DNA from: Moorena sp. SIOASIH
GTDB taxonomy: Bacteria > Cyanobacteriota > Cyanobacteriia > Cyanobacteriales > Coleofasciculaceae
Reading direction: 5' to 3'
Length of the DNA: 64,000 bases
Assembly (NCBI RefSeq): GCF_010671925.1
Contig: NZ_JAAHIH010000003.1
Coordinates: forward strand, 186,001-250,000
Under the pieces are notes generated by a model. The model was given only the letters and a program-made list of their open reading frames with translations, was not told where the DNA came from and did no database searches. The position numbers and the translations under genes were made by a program. The number at the start of each line of letters is the position of its first letter. Positions within the stretch are counted from its first letter, which is position 1. Below are positions 8,518 to 17,633 of this stretch, piece by piece.

Positions 8518-9792
8518 TTAAGATTTCTTCAAACGTGAGCGATGATTTTTTTTGAGTAATCCACCAATAACCAATGCCATCCCAGAACCAAGAATGGTTA
8601 ATGGTTCAGGAACTGCCTTTGTAGTATGTCCCACTGTCTGATCTTTATAGTGTTCAATACCATATTTATAGTGTTTTACACCATCTTCTTTATAGTGTTT
8701 TACACCATCTTCTTTATAGTGTTTTACACCATCTTCTTTATAGTGTTTTACACCATCTTCTTTATAGTGTTTTACACCATCTTCTTTATAGTGTTTTACA
8801 CCATCTTCTTTATAGTGTTTTACACCATCTTCTTTATAGTGTTTTACACCATCTTCTTTATAGTGTTTTACACCATCTTCTTTATAGTGTTTTACACCAT
8901 CTTCTTTATAGTGTTTTACACCATCTTCTTTATAGTGTTTTACACCATCTTTTTTATAGTGTTTTACACCATCTTTTTTATAGTGTTTTACACCATCTTC
9001 TTTATAGTGTTTTACACCATCTTTTTTATAGTGTTTAACCCCATCTTTTTTATAGTGTTTAACCTTTCCAACTACAAAGAAGTCTCCAGGATCACATCCT
9101 GGACCATTTTCTTTATGACAATTAGCATCGTGGTCTCCAATAGGCCCACGGACTAATAATTCCCTAGGAGAAGGAGTATGTGTCCACTCAGCACCAATAT
9201 TATAAATCAGGAAATTATCGTAAAAAATTTGCTTTTGCCCGCCTCCAATCGGAGTGGCCTCAACCTTATAAAAAACGTTGAGGAAGGAATCAAATGTTCC
9301 CTGTACTATTCCACTGTCATTAAAAGTATGATCAGCATTTATATTATGCCGAATCGTCATTTTTCCGGTTGTTAAATTATCCCGCATCCCATCTTCGTTC
9401 ATATCCCGGTCGTCAAGTGTTACCATAAAATCTAAGCCAGCGTCTGTACCCATTAAAGATAGATGGGTCATTTCAATTGGAATAGTATCTTCTGTTCTCT
9501 CTAGGAAACCATCTCCATCGTAATCAAAAATTGCGTTTTTTTTACGCTGTACAACGGTATCTGTGTTTCCTGGGAAACCTGGGATGGGTTTACCATCCAG
9601 GAGTACAAAACCAATGTCATCGAAAAAGAAGCCTGATTCACCAGCTGGTGACTGGAAATAATCAGAGCCTTTGTTAATATTGAAAGCCTTCGCAGGTTTC
9701 GCCACACCCAGAAGCGCGATCGCGCTTAACCCTGCTGCACCGAGAACTGGTATCGCCTTACTGAAATTTTTTTGCGAAGAAAATAGTTTCAC
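8518..9792 (-). CDS. PEP-CTERM protein with long HYK octapeptide repeat
   Basis: This 424-residue exported protein has an N-terminal signal peptide (hydrophobic core about 14-33, AKPAKA) and a C-terminal PEP-CTERM sorting signal: VPEPLTILGSG, a hydrophobic stretch and a basic KKNHRSRLKKS tail. In cyanobacteria such signals direct proteins to exosortase-type processing at the cell surface. The first 240 residues include acidic DYDGDGFLERTED and NEDGMRDN segments. Residues of about 240-375 are about 17 tandem copies of GVKHYK(E/K)D. The repeat is highly charged and carries one His and one Tyr per unit, so polyanion or metal binding is conceivable but unproven. The gene lies downstream of a small peptide gene, with a hairpin between. 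Function is unknown. Confidence 0.8.
   Translation of the reverse strand: MKLFSSQKNFSKAIPVLGAAGLSAIALLGVAKPAKAFNINKGSDYFQSPAGESGFFFDDIGFVLLDGKPIPGFPGNTDTVVQRKKNAIFDYDGDGFLERTEDTIPIEMTHLSLMGTDAGLDFMVTLDDRDMNEDGMRDNLTTGKMTIRHNINADHTFNDSGIVQGTFDSFLNVFYKVEATPIGGGQKQIFYDNFLIYNIGAEWTHTPSPRELLVRGPIGDHDANCHKENGPGCDPGDFFVVGKVKHYKKDGVKHYKKDGVKHYKEDGVKHYKKDGVKHYKKDGVKHYKEDGVKHYKEDGVKHYKEDGVKHYKEDGVKHYKEDGVKHYKEDGVKHYKEDGVKHYKEDGVKHYKEDGVKHYKEDGVKHYKEDGVKHYKYGIEHYKDQTVGHTTKAVPEPLTILGSGMALVIGGLLKKNHRSRLKKS
8650..9064. repeat. 24-bp tandem repeat array within the PEP-CTERM gene
   Basis: About 17 near-identical 24-bp units on the plus strand (core TATAGTGTTTTACACCATC). The only recurrent variation is TCT versus TTT at the Glu/Lys position. 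Near-identity suggests recent expansion by slippage or recombination, and copy number probably differs between strains. Confidence 0.95.
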
Positions 9793-9827
9793 CTTGCTTC
9801 TCCTAATCTGTAAAGATATTGGGTCAC

Positions 9828-9853
9828 TTTTGAGCGACTGAAGTCGCTCAAAA
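9828..9853 (-). terminator. Perfect 11-bp stem hairpin between the small peptide and the PEP-CTERM gene
   Basis: TTTTGAGCGAC and GTCGCTCAAAA are separated by TGAA. The stem has A/T-flanked ends but no long T tract follows on either strand. It could terminate or attenuate transcription after the small peptide gene. A transposon relic is the alternative. Confidence 0.45.
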
Positions 9854-9868
9854 CATTACTGAATCCAA

Positions 9869-10036
9869 TCAAAGTCCAGTGAGACTCGCAAATAGACCAA
9901 ATCCCTTAGGCAAAAGAAACTTACCGATCTTTACAGCTCCCGCTACGCCATTCGCGATATCCTTAACACCAACTTCCGTCACCTCTTCAACTGCACCATA
10001 AATTTCTAGCTTTGGTGTATTCCATTCCTGTTTCAT
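9869..10036 (-). CDS. Small peptide with lasso-leader-like N-terminus
   Basis: This 55-residue ORF starts at ATG 10036 with AAAGGAG about 9 nt upstream, and stops at TGA 9869. The N-terminus MKQEWNTPKLEIYGAVEEVT closely follows the lasso-peptide leader pattern (aromatic, Pro, Leu, Tyr-Gly, acidic, Thr). The remainder is hydrophobic and glycine-rich and ends GFGLFASLTGL. No clean leader cleavage Thr at -2 and no ring-forming Asp/Glu at core position 7-9 can be picked. It lies 27 bp downstream of an HPr-kinase-like gene; such kinases accompany some lasso clusters and phosphorylate the precursor. No cyclase or protease gene is in the window, so this may be an orphan pair or a different peptide class. 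Confidence 0.6.
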   Translation of the reverse strand: MKQEWNTPKLEIYGAVEEVTEVGVKDIANGVAGAVKIGKFLLPKGFGLFASLTGL

Positions 10037-10063
10037 CTCATTCACTCCTTTTGTTTGAACAAT

Positions 10064-11056
10064 TCAACAAGCCAAAGAACTCTTCTTTGTCAGCAGTAAA
10101 GAACTGCCAACATCTTCTTCCACGACCTTGATCAACTTTGATAACAAGCTCAAGTTGCGAGGCCGCTGTAAATAAACAACTTTGCAAGATTTAGCAAGGC
10201 TGGCGCACCTTTCAAACTGCATCACCTCCCCAGAACTAAATAACTTCATCAACTCCGAATGCTGCATTAGAGCTATTAGCCCTGCTTGCTTTTTCATTGG
10301 CTCGCACTTGATCTCGGATCCAGAAGCCAAGAGATAAATCCGACTAATCGGCAACGATTTTTGCGGAAAATTTTGCCCTAAGCGCAAACCCCGCTTTTCT
10401 AACTTTGGGTGCAGCTGCCATAACGACTCCCAATCATACCCAAGCACCTCCGCCACCTCGCGACTGAGCTTAATTTGAGGAAATCCAGGCGCAAGCATAG
10501 CTTTGCCCTCCTCCCAGCTCACTGGAGCCACATCATCGGCAACAACGGCATATCCCTGGGCCTGCAATGCCGCAGCAATCGTTGACTTTCCCTCACCAGA
10601 GTTGCCCAAGAACAAAACAGCTTTGCCATCCATTTCTACCGCACTAGCATGAAGCACTAACGCCCCTCGCTGTTGCAGCAAAATCGCCATTACCGTACCC
10701 ACCAACGCCAGTCGCAGCTTTAACTCATCCACATCCGGTGCTGGAATGACGACAATCTCGCATCCCCCCTGCACCAAAAACACAGCTACCTCCTTGATAT
10801 AGACGACTGCTTCCTCCCTTTCTACTTGAAGTGCCAAGGGCTGCTCGATTACCTCCTGAGGTACATAGTCAAACACAGAACGCACCTGATCGATAGTGAT
10901 AGTGACATCGCTCTTATCCTCTGCGGGCACAAACTCCGGAATCGGTAGCACTGACCGAATCCCTAACCCATAAGCGACGTAGGAAAACCAATTAGATTCC
11001 CTGTCACCTAAAACTTTAGTAAATGGCAACATAAGTCTGGAAGAGTATATTTTCAA
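10064..11056 (-). CDS. HPr kinase-like P-loop protein
   Basis: The 330-residue protein has a P-loop GNSGEGKST at 151-159 and VVADDV with Asp174-Asp175, together with an upstream HASAV segment (His136). This is the arrangement of the C-terminal HPr kinase/phosphorylase-like domain. The N-terminal 130 residues are of unclear fold. Members of this family in peptide clusters phosphorylate precursor peptides; others act on unknown substrates. It is immediately followed by the small peptide gene on the same strand, which is the most likely partner. Confidence 0.75.
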   Translation of the reverse strand: MKIYSSRLMLPFTKVLGDRESNWFSYVAYGLGIRSVLPIPEFVPAEDKSDVTITIDQVRSVFDYVPQEVIEQPLALQVEREEAVVYIKEVAVFLVQGGCEIVVIPAPDVDELKLRLALVGTVMAILLQQRGALVLHASAVEMDGKAVLFLGNSGEGKSTIAAALQAQGYAVVADDVAPVSWEEGKAMLAPGFPQIKLSREVAEVLGYDWESLWQLHPKLEKRGLRLGQNFPQKSLPISRIYLLASGSEIKCEPMKKQAGLIALMQHSELMKLFSSGEVMQFERCASLAKSCKVVYLQRPRNLSLLSKLIKVVEEDVGSSLLLTKKSSLAC

Positions 11057-11539
11057 AGTAGCTTTGTTTACTTACAAGCTTTGATTTAAATGGCTGAATG
11101 TCTTCTTATTTCCATGTCATTGAATGGCTTGGAGGTATAGCGCTACGCGCAAGGCAAGAGGCAAAAGGCAAAAGGCAAAAGTTGACTAAAACAGTTTTTC
11201 AGCTTGTATCAATGTCAAACACCTTAATTCCTAGTGCTATAGTCTATGAAACCTTGAAAATATCCTCTAATACAGATACTTCGTTATTAATTTCATATTT
11301 TTTATGTTTTCTCCCAATAATCACACCATTTAGCGAAGCTAGTTTATTGGTAGATATTGCCCTGTAAAGATGGAATTGATATAGAAAAACCTTTTCCCGT
11401 TAGGTATGTTTGATTGCCCTTAAAACATACCTTTATCTAAGTATAATCAACAAGTTGTAGTTGAAAGCTGAAACTCGATTATTGTTATTTTTCTTTACAT
11501 TTGGACTCTGTACATCTATCTAGAATGTTGTGACATACT
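11057..11539. other. Spacer between the kinase gene and the TnpB element
   Basis: About 480 bp. It contains short AGGCAAA heptamer repeats (11155-11180) next to a GCGCTACGCGCAAG palindrome. The only ORFs are short and lack family features. A promoter for the kinase gene is expected here but no clear boxes can be chosen. Confidence 0.5.
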
Positions 11540-11570
11540 CCTACACTGACCTTTGCAGGTTCAGTGTAGG
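11540..11570 (-). ncRNA. Right-end hairpin of the TnpB element, possible omega-RNA 3' end
   Basis: CCTACACTGA and TCAGTGTAGG form a perfect 10-bp stem around CCTTTGCAGGT, which itself can pair as CCT/AGG. It overlaps the last codons of tnpB. IS200/IS605-type elements end in such hairpins, and TnpB guide RNAs are transcribed over this end. RNA identity is inferred from position, not shown. Confidence 0.4.
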
Positions 11571-12782
11571 CTTCTTCCCAACTCCACCTATTGGTTCGGA
11601 TACTCGGGAAGCTTTATTACCGACGGGATGCCCCACCGCCAACTTCAATATATTGATCGCCGCATTCACATCACGGTTTTCTGTGTATCCACAGTGAGGA
11701 CAAAAATGGATGCGGTCTTTTAGTTTTTTTGGTACTTTTGTTCCGCAGTTAGAACAGTTTTGGCTAGTATTTCGAGGATTTACTGCAACCGTGACTAACC
11801 CAGCATTCTCGGCTTTGGTTGATAAAATTGACAGAAATTGACCCCACCCAGCATCAAGAATAGATTTAGCCATTTTAGTTTTAGCTAAACCTTTAATATT
11901 TAACTTCTCATGAGCAACTAAGTCGTGGTTGTCTAGCAACTCTTTTGCTGTTTTAAAATGAAAGTCTTTTCGAGTATCAGCAACCTTTTTGTGAGCTTTA
12001 CCTAGTTTACTTACAACCTTTCTTCTATTGTTACTACCTTTCTTGGATCTACTAACAGCTTTTTGGATCTTCTTTAGTCGCTTTTGAGCTTTTCGATAGT
12101 ACTGAGGAATTGGCACCTCCGAACCATCTGACTTGAGCAAAAATGATTTAAGACCCATGTCTATGCCAATAGGTTTTGATACTTGCTCTAGTGGAATCAC
12201 TTTAGGGACAGTGTTATCCTGTAGAGACAATGTTACATAATATCCATCGGCTTTACGTGTAACTGTAGCAGTTTTGATTTTAAATCCGTCTGGGATAGGT
12301 CGATGATAAACCATCTTTACCCATCCAAATTTAGGTAGATTTAATCTATTTCCTTGAATAGGTTCTTTTGAGAAAGCGGAAAAAGTTAAGGATTTGTAAC
12401 TATTTTTGCTCTTAAATCTAGGTCTGCCACTTTTTTTGCCATTGGAGTCGCCTTTTAAGTACCTTTTAAATGCCAGGTCTACTCTCTTGACGCAATCTTG
12501 TAAGACATTGGCGTGGATAGCCTTGTACCAATGCCTATCCTTTTTTAATTGAGGTAAAGTTTTCTTTTGATAGAAATAGTCGGGATTATCTCTTAAGACT
12601 GGTAAATAGCAGATAAGAGGACAGGAATTGATAGAACAGCGATTTTGCTCGTACCAGTTAAATCTATCGGCAAGCAAATAATTATACTGACAACGCAGCA
12701 TGTCAAGCCATCTTTCTATTTCTACTTCCTGTGATTTTGATAACTTTAACCGATATTGATATGCTGTTCTCATTGTTGTCAA
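11541..12782 (-). CDS. tnpB: TnpB (IS200/IS605-type RNA-guided nuclease)
   Basis: A 413-residue full-length OrfB/TnpB. RuvC-like residues are visible: Asp in [11 protein letters not shown] (about 211), Glu in [11 protein letters not shown] (about 295) and Asp in [10 protein letters not shown] (about 377). The zinc ribbon is CSNCG then CPHCG. The N-terminal helix-turn-helix region [19 protein letters not shown] is typical. No TnpA transposase accompanies it, so it is an IS1341-like solo tnpB. All key residues are present and the nuclease may be active. A ribbon-helix-helix remnant lies divergently upstream. Confidence 0.93.
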   Translation of the reverse strand: MTTMRTAYQYRLKLSKSQEVEIERWLDMLRCQYNYLLADRFNWYEQNRCSINSCPLICYLPVLRDNPDYFYQKKTLPQLKKDRHWYKAIHANVLQDCVKRVDLAFKRYLKGDSNGKKSGRPRFKSKNSYKSLTFSAFSKEPIQGNRLNLPKFGWVKMVYHRPIPDGFKIKTATVTRKADGYYVTLSLQDNTVPKVIPLEQVSKPIGIDMGLKSFLLKSDGSEVPIPQYYRKAQKRLKKIQKAVSRSKKGSNNRRKVVSKLGKAHKKVADTRKDFHFKTAKELLDNHDLVAHEKLNIKGLAKTKMAKSILDAGWGQFLSILSTKAENAGLVTVAVNPRNTSQNCSNCGTKVPKKLKDRIHFCPHCGYTENRDVNAAINILKLAVGHPVGNKASRVSEPIGGVGKKPTLNLQRSV

Positions 12783-12839
12783 TTCCTGTTTCTCGACCTA
12801 TTATTAATATAGCATTCGTAGCGACAAGTGTCAATCCAT

Positions 12840-12956
12840 AATGAAAAATTAAAAGCTGGTAGTTAGAGTTACCGAATTTGAAAAAAGGCAGTTACAGGAA
12901 GAGACCGACAGGAGAGGAATGACTTACTCAGAGTTGCTCAGAAGTTTTATAGCTCG
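12840..12956 (+). pseudogene. Ribbon-helix-helix DNA-binding protein remnant
   Basis: The frame reads MKN, a TAA stop, then KLVVRVTEFEKRQL and RRGMTYSELLRSFIARL. This is the pattern of small ribbon-helix-helix regulators or mobilisation proteins. The internal stop after codon 3 and the non-homologous tail suggest a decayed gene, unless translation restarts at the ATG at 12919. It diverges from tnpB. Confidence 0.5.
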
Positions 12957-13127
12957 TCTCTCACTCCCGTGCATACTCTGTGCAAAATTCCTCTCACACT
13001 CATGCTACGCATTGAGATGTGAGGCTCCTTTTGCTAGAAAGCTGAATTCCAGTAGTATAGCACTATGCATTGAGATGTTTGACATTGTCTTGATGCAATA
13101 GCGAGTGGGGGAAACCACGGCAGTTGC

Positions 13128-13406
13128 TCATGGGGGGAACCCCCAAGACCGCACTGCCTCCCCAAGACCGCGCTGCATCGCTCCTAAACTCCGAAACGTG
13201 AGTCTAGCTGACTTCTGACTTCTGACTTCTGACTTCTGACTTGCGCGTAGCGCTATATACACTAGGCGCTCACCTAGGTCAATGGTGTTCTGGGCATCAT
13301 ACAAGGATGTGAACACATCAGCACTAGGCAAGCGCTTATCAAGCAGTTCAAATACCCGTTGGGCTCCATTTTGCGTTAGATAATCATGAAATAGGGCAAC
13401 TTTCAT
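13128..13406 (-). pseudogene. Truncated GT4-type glycosyltransferase N-terminus
   Basis: The first 50 residues (MKVALFHDYLTQNGAQRVFE ... SADVFTSLYDAQ) match the N-terminus of group 1 glycosyltransferases. After about 13257 the sequence becomes (GACTTCT)n heptamer repeat and unrelated low-complexity translation, so the catalytic part is gone. It follows the sugar transferase gene on the same strand, so an exopolysaccharide operon was probably broken here. Confidence 0.7.
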
Positions 13407-13502
13407 GCTTGTTTACTGGAAAACTTATTCCTAGAGAATACTCTAATCTATTGATCATTAGATTTAATTTGTATCCGGAATTTTACCGATATTTTTTTGA
13501 TC

Positions 13503-14501
13503 CTAAACAGCTCCACTATTTTTCGATAATAAGATAAAAATTGTTTTTATAATGAGCTTAAGGTCATACATTAAGCTCCAGTTTCGTTGGTAGCGTAAAT
13601 CCAGTTTAATGATATCTGCAAAATTCCGAACTTGCGATCGCCCATGCACCTGCCACTCTCCAGTCATTCCCGGTTTAACATTCAACCGTTGCCACTCGGG
13701 AACCTCATAGATTTCCACTTCCTTAGGTACCGGTGGTCTAGTACCCACCAAACTCATTTCACCTTTAATCACATTCCAGAACTGAGGTAGTTCATCTAAA
13801 CTAGTTTTCCGCAAAAACCGACCCACCCTGGTGATTCTAGGGTCATTGTCGTTTTTGAATATCTTGGCATCCTTAGCCTGATTTTGAACCCGATATTTGT
13901 GGGCTTCCGCATCAGTATACATTGAGCGGAATTTCCAGATCCGAAATTGCTTACCCATCCAACCACAGCGAATTTGACTAAATAAGATCGGGCCAGGACT
14001 GTCGAGTTTAATCGCGATCGCAATGGGAATAAATAATATGGCCGTAATTCCTAAACCTACTATTCCCCCCACTAGATCTAAGTATCGCTTAGTCCAAGAG
14101 CGTGTAGATGGGTGAGTTTTTGGCAACTGAGCCTTTGAGCAATTGACAGCTATTGTGGTCAGATTATCTAGGGGGTCTAGATTTAATTTTTTGTCTAGCC
14201 CAGTCATGACCAACACAGCCATAACTGGAGTAGTTATACCCCTTAGTATGAGTGAGACCCCGTTTTGCTGAGCGATTTTGTGATTCCTGACTAAGGCACC
14301 AATTCCACTACTATCGATAAACCCTGTCTGACTAAAGTCGGCAATGATACGCTTAGGACAATAAGGTTTTTGGAGAAGCTGATCACAGGTCTCTTTAAAT
14401 TCTATTGCTTCGAGTGTGCTCAGGCGGATCGGTAACTGCACTACAGCAGCTTCATTTATGAACCCTGCCTGGCCAGAAGTTTTTAACGTTGACTGTATCA
14501 T
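13503..14501 (-). CDS. STAS domain fused to a polyprenyl-phosphate sugar transferase
   Basis: Residues 1-110 form a STAS (anti-anti-sigma-like) domain with DFSQTGFIDSSGIGALV; Ser64/Ser65 sit where such domains are phosphorylated. From about 135 to the end is a bacterial sugar transferase: one hydrophobic hairpin (LVGGIVGLGITAILFIPIAI), KFRSMYTDAE, RVGRFLRKTSLDELPQFWNV and SLVGTRPPVP. Such enzymes load the first sugar-1-phosphate on undecaprenyl phosphate to start polysaccharide synthesis. The STAS part may tether or regulate the enzyme through a serine kinase/phosphatase partner, but no partner is in the window. Downstream lies the broken glycosyltransferase. Confidence 0.88.
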   Translation of the reverse strand: MIQSTLKTSGQAGFINEAAVVQLPIRLSTLEAIEFKETCDQLLQKPYCPKRIIADFSQTGFIDSSGIGALVRNHKIAQQNGVSLILRGITTPVMAVLVMTGLDKKLNLDPLDNLTTIAVNCSKAQLPKTHPSTRSWTKRYLDLVGGIVGLGITAILFIPIAIAIKLDSPGPILFSQIRCGWMGKQFRIWKFRSMYTDAEAHKYRVQNQAKDAKIFKNDNDPRITRVGRFLRKTSLDELPQFWNVIKGEMSLVGTRPPVPKEVEIYEVPEWQRLNVKPGMTGEWQVHGRSQVRNFADIIKLDLRYQRNWSLMYDLKLIIKTIFILLSKNSGAV

Positions 14502-15434
14502 GATGGAATAGGAATTATAATCTCGATTAACTCGTCACTTTTTATAAAGTAGATTTAAACTATGTAGGAATTGTGTAGAAAGTTGCCCAATGATCTAAAA
14601 CCCCTAGTTTGAAATCGTACGTACGTAGACCTACGGATCCTCTGGCCTTGATTCAGGCAAGGGCAGAATTTAGATTAGTCTTTCAATTTCAGTGTTAGGC
14701 CTAGAGCAATGGGTTAGGTTAATGGGGTTAATTATTGCTCCCTAATGCCTTCGTTAAGGGTGTCTAATCGGGGCTTCGTTGAACTGTCACTTGAATTTTG
14801 ACGGAGTAATATAGCATCTGTATCTGGGTTGTCAACACAATTATTGCTGAAAAAGGCAAAAGGCAAAAGAAACCCACCCCTCACACCTACCAGGAGGGGA
14901 AAGATATCCTTAGTTTTATTAGACAGTAAAAAAAGAGCTCCTAGGTTTACATCTCAAATACAAACGCTATAGGTATACTTCAGAGGGGCAATGAACCGGT
15001 TATAAAAAAATAAAATGTAGGTAAATTACCCATTTATAAATTTATATGGGTAATAGATAATTAACCATTGAGTATGACTCATGTGTAAGCATTAACCTTG
15101 GTCAATTAGTGTTCCGTGTAATCTTGGATGAATGAGTACTATAACTTTCATGAGTTTTTCATAAAATCCTGACAGAGCTAAAAATTTTTGATGAATTTTT
15201 CTTAAAGACGCTAAATATAGTTGAGGTCAATTGCCAAATCTGTCTTGAGACAGATGATTTAGATGATGGCAGCTAGTATGACTCAGTTTCATGTAGGGTG
15301 GGCAGTGATTGAGACAGATTCCTTTGCTTGCCATCCCCTTGATCGGCACTGCCCACCCGAAGATTAATCACTCTTGCCTCTTGCCTCTTGCCTCTTGCCT
15401 CTTGCCTGTTCCCTATTCCCTTTGCGATATACCT
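14502..15434. other. 933-bp spacer with repeats, no gene seen
   Basis: AT-rich DNA. It holds a GTAGGGTGGGCAGTG...CACTGCCCACCC palindromic unit (about 15294-15360) and a (CTTGCCT)n heptamer run (about 15374-15410) just downstream of the CHAT gene. GTACGTACGTAGACCTACGG at about 14620 is locally palindromic. No tRNA or conserved RNA is recognised. Confidence 0.5.
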
Positions 15435-17579
15435 TTAATCAATAGGAGGAAAACCCGCTTTTTCTAGCAGTTTTTTACCCTCATCAGTCCGCAGCAAATC
15501 GATGTAAGCTTCTCCGGCTTTTTGTTCTGCTTTATCATTTTTTTTGACAATCACAAATAATGGAATAGTAATTGGATAGATACCCTTTTTAAAGGCAACA
15601 CTATTGACCTGGTTGCGGTTTTGCTGATTACATTGATATGGGGGAATAAAAGGCTCCTGATAAGGCGCAATAAACCTATGATTGTTTTTTCCTTTAAGAG
15701 GCAGAGGCTTAATGGTACATTGGGGGACAATATCTGCAGCAGAAGCGTAGTAAATCCCTCCAGGATCCTTAGCAATTTTTCGGATTGCTTCCGTTGTATT
15801 GTAGGTAAAATCGACAGTTTTGCCAAATTCTTCTCCGTCTAAAATAGCTTCCACAAAATAGTTCACTGTACCCCCAGCTTCTTTTTTTATAGAATAAGGA
15901 GTTATGGACAAGTTCGGACCACCAACCTCACTCCAGTTGGTAATCTTACCTGTATAAATAGCCTTAAGCTGACTAATTGTTAAACCCCGAACTTTTAAGT
16001 TAGGATGAACGGCTACAGCAATAGCATTAATGGCGACGGGGATTTCTCTGAAAGTAAACCCCTTTTGTCTGGCCTGGTAACTTTCTTTATCTGTGATTCT
16101 CCGAGAGGATTGAGCAAAATCTAACTGCCCGTTTAATAACATTTTTATTCCAGTACCAGACCCTGGTGGTTCAGTTGGATGTTCCTTGTAGTCCAATTTT
16201 AATTTTGGCTGCGTCTTTTGAATCCGTTCGTCTACCTCTTTGCGGATTCTTGCCCAAGTTGTGCTACCGCCATACCGCCATTCTCTTTGAGTAGGAAGCT
16301 CGGATAGATAAGCCAGACATTTTTTAGGGAACAGTATTTTCCAGATTTGTTGTCGGAACTGAAAGGAAGAAATTTCTTTTTCAGGGCAAGACTGTGGAAT
16401 CAAGCTCAAACTTACTATAACTACTCCCCAAATTAGCAAGGCAGCGAGTAATTTAAAAATCCGAGGTGGTAGCTTAATCATTGAATTTACGAGTTCATTC
16501 CATGTGAACCGTGTATGTAATGCTGATTCTCTGATACACAGTGTTGGCAACCAGGTAGCATTGGGAAAACGGTCATTAAAATGCTCCAGACGTTTTCTGG
16601 CAATGTGGACAGACGTAAAAAGAGATTTGTTTTTGGTGAACTGCTCGAAAAAATGCTCCAAAAATTCTACCGCTACCTGATCAGGTACTAATTCTCGCAT
16701 GACGATACTGCGAGGGAGATTCAACTTAGCTAGTTGTTGAGCTAATCCAAGACCATCACAGGAATTGAAAATAGCTAACTGCAATCCTTTAGCGATCGCT
16801 TTTCCGAACGCTATTTCAAAATCCTCTATGCTGATTCTGTCTTGCTGGTTTAACTCAAGCCAGCTAATTGGCGTCTGCTGATCACAGCTACTGTGACCAC
16901 TAAAGATGAAAATATGGTAGCCTGGTTCTTGCCAAAGTGCTTCCGATAGTTTTTTTTTGGTAGGCTGAAGTAATACGGTAACCTCTGCTCCTTTTTTCTC
17001 TAACTTTTTAACTATCTTGATATCGTTGTTGGTTTGGATGTTGTCACTCCTGCCCACAACCAGCAAAATTCGGACTTTCCAATATTTTTGAATGGTAATA
17101 ATTGTCTGACCCGGCTTACCATAAAGTCTTAAAGCTATTTCAGAGTCTGAATAGTAGTGTTTGAGCAAATCCCACTCTTGCCAAGGGATACGACCTAATT
17201 GAATAAACTTCTCCTCGGGAAAATCAAGGATGATGTACATTTCTTCTTTTTTAGCAGGCTGCCATCGGCTTCCTACTTCGATTAATTTATCCCGGATCGG
17301 CAGCCATTGGCTACTGGCAAAGTTGAGCCATTCATTTACCAAGGCTCTCACTTCCTTAGCCTGGCTCTGAACATCGGAATAAACAATCACATTTTTGAAT
17401 TCGAGGCGTACACCCTCTAAACTACGATAGCCGGACAGCCATTGATTGAATGATGATTGCAAATCTGGTGGTTGGGGCGGTAAAAAACCTCTCAGGTCTT
17501 CTGGTTGATTAGATATGATCAATGTAACATCGAATTCCTGGTCATGACTTTTAGATAGTCTGATTTTTATTTTTGTCAT
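15435..17579 (-). CDS. CHAT-type caspase-like protease fused to a membrane segment and phosphate-type binding domain
   Basis: A 714-residue three-part protein. Residues about 1-165 form an N-terminal region. Residues 165-350 are a CHAT domain with catalytic-type His229 (FIFSGHSSCD) and Cys274 (AIFNSCDGLG). One membrane segment spans about 374-398 (LLAALLIWGVVIVSLSLIP). Residues about 430-714 resemble PstS/PBP-like periplasmic binding proteins (YGGSTTWARIR, GSGTGIKMLLNGQLDFAQSS, YTGKITNWSEVGG). The predicted topology places the protease in the cytoplasm and the binding domain outside, so ligand sensing could control proteolysis. The substrate is unknown and no obvious partner gene is adjacent. 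A full-length PstS core and both catalytic residues argue against decay. Confidence 0.85.
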   Translation of the reverse strand: MTKIKIRLSKSHDQEFDVTLIISNQPEDLRGFLPPQPPDLQSSFNQWLSGYRSLEGVRLEFKNVIVYSDVQSQAKEVRALVNEWLNFASSQWLPIRDKLIEVGSRWQPAKKEEMYIILDFPEEKFIQLGRIPWQEWDLLKHYYSDSEIALRLYGKPGQTIITIQKYWKVRILLVVGRSDNIQTNNDIKIVKKLEKKGAEVTVLLQPTKKKLSEALWQEPGYHIFIFSGHSSCDQQTPISWLELNQQDRISIEDFEIAFGKAIAKGLQLAIFNSCDGLGLAQQLAKLNLPRSIVMRELVPDQVAVEFLEHFFEQFTKNKSLFTSVHIARKRLEHFNDRFPNATWLPTLCIRESALHTRFTWNELVNSMIKLPPRIFKLLAALLIWGVVIVSLSLIPQSCPEKEISSFQFRQQIWKILFPKKCLAYLSELPTQREWRYGGSTTWARIRKEVDERIQKTQPKLKLDYKEHPTEPPGSGTGIKMLLNGQLDFAQSSRRITDKESYQARQKGFTFREIPVAINAIAVAVHPNLKVRGLTISQLKAIYTGKITNWSEVGGPNLSITPYSIKKEAGGTVNYFVEAILDGEEFGKTVDFTYNTTEAIRKIAKDPGGIYYASAADIVPQCTIKPLPLKGKNNHRFIAPYQEPFIPPYQCNQQNRNQVNSVAFKKGIYPITIPLFVIVKKNDKAEQKAGEAYIDLLRTDEGKKLLEKAGFPPID

Positions 17580-17633
17580 CCCTGTCTCTTTACAACTTTA
17601 CTACCTTACCTCTAGGTAGGTGGATAGGATTTA

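Noticed and set aside
8626-9156. Plus-strand ORF with hydrophobic FIVFYTIF repeats
   Set aside because: It is the antisense of the HYK octapeptide array; the sense strand has a signal peptide and PEP-CTERM signal.
11098-11367. Plus-strand 89-codon ORF upstream of the kinase
   Set aside because: It runs through heptamer repeats, has no SD and no family features.
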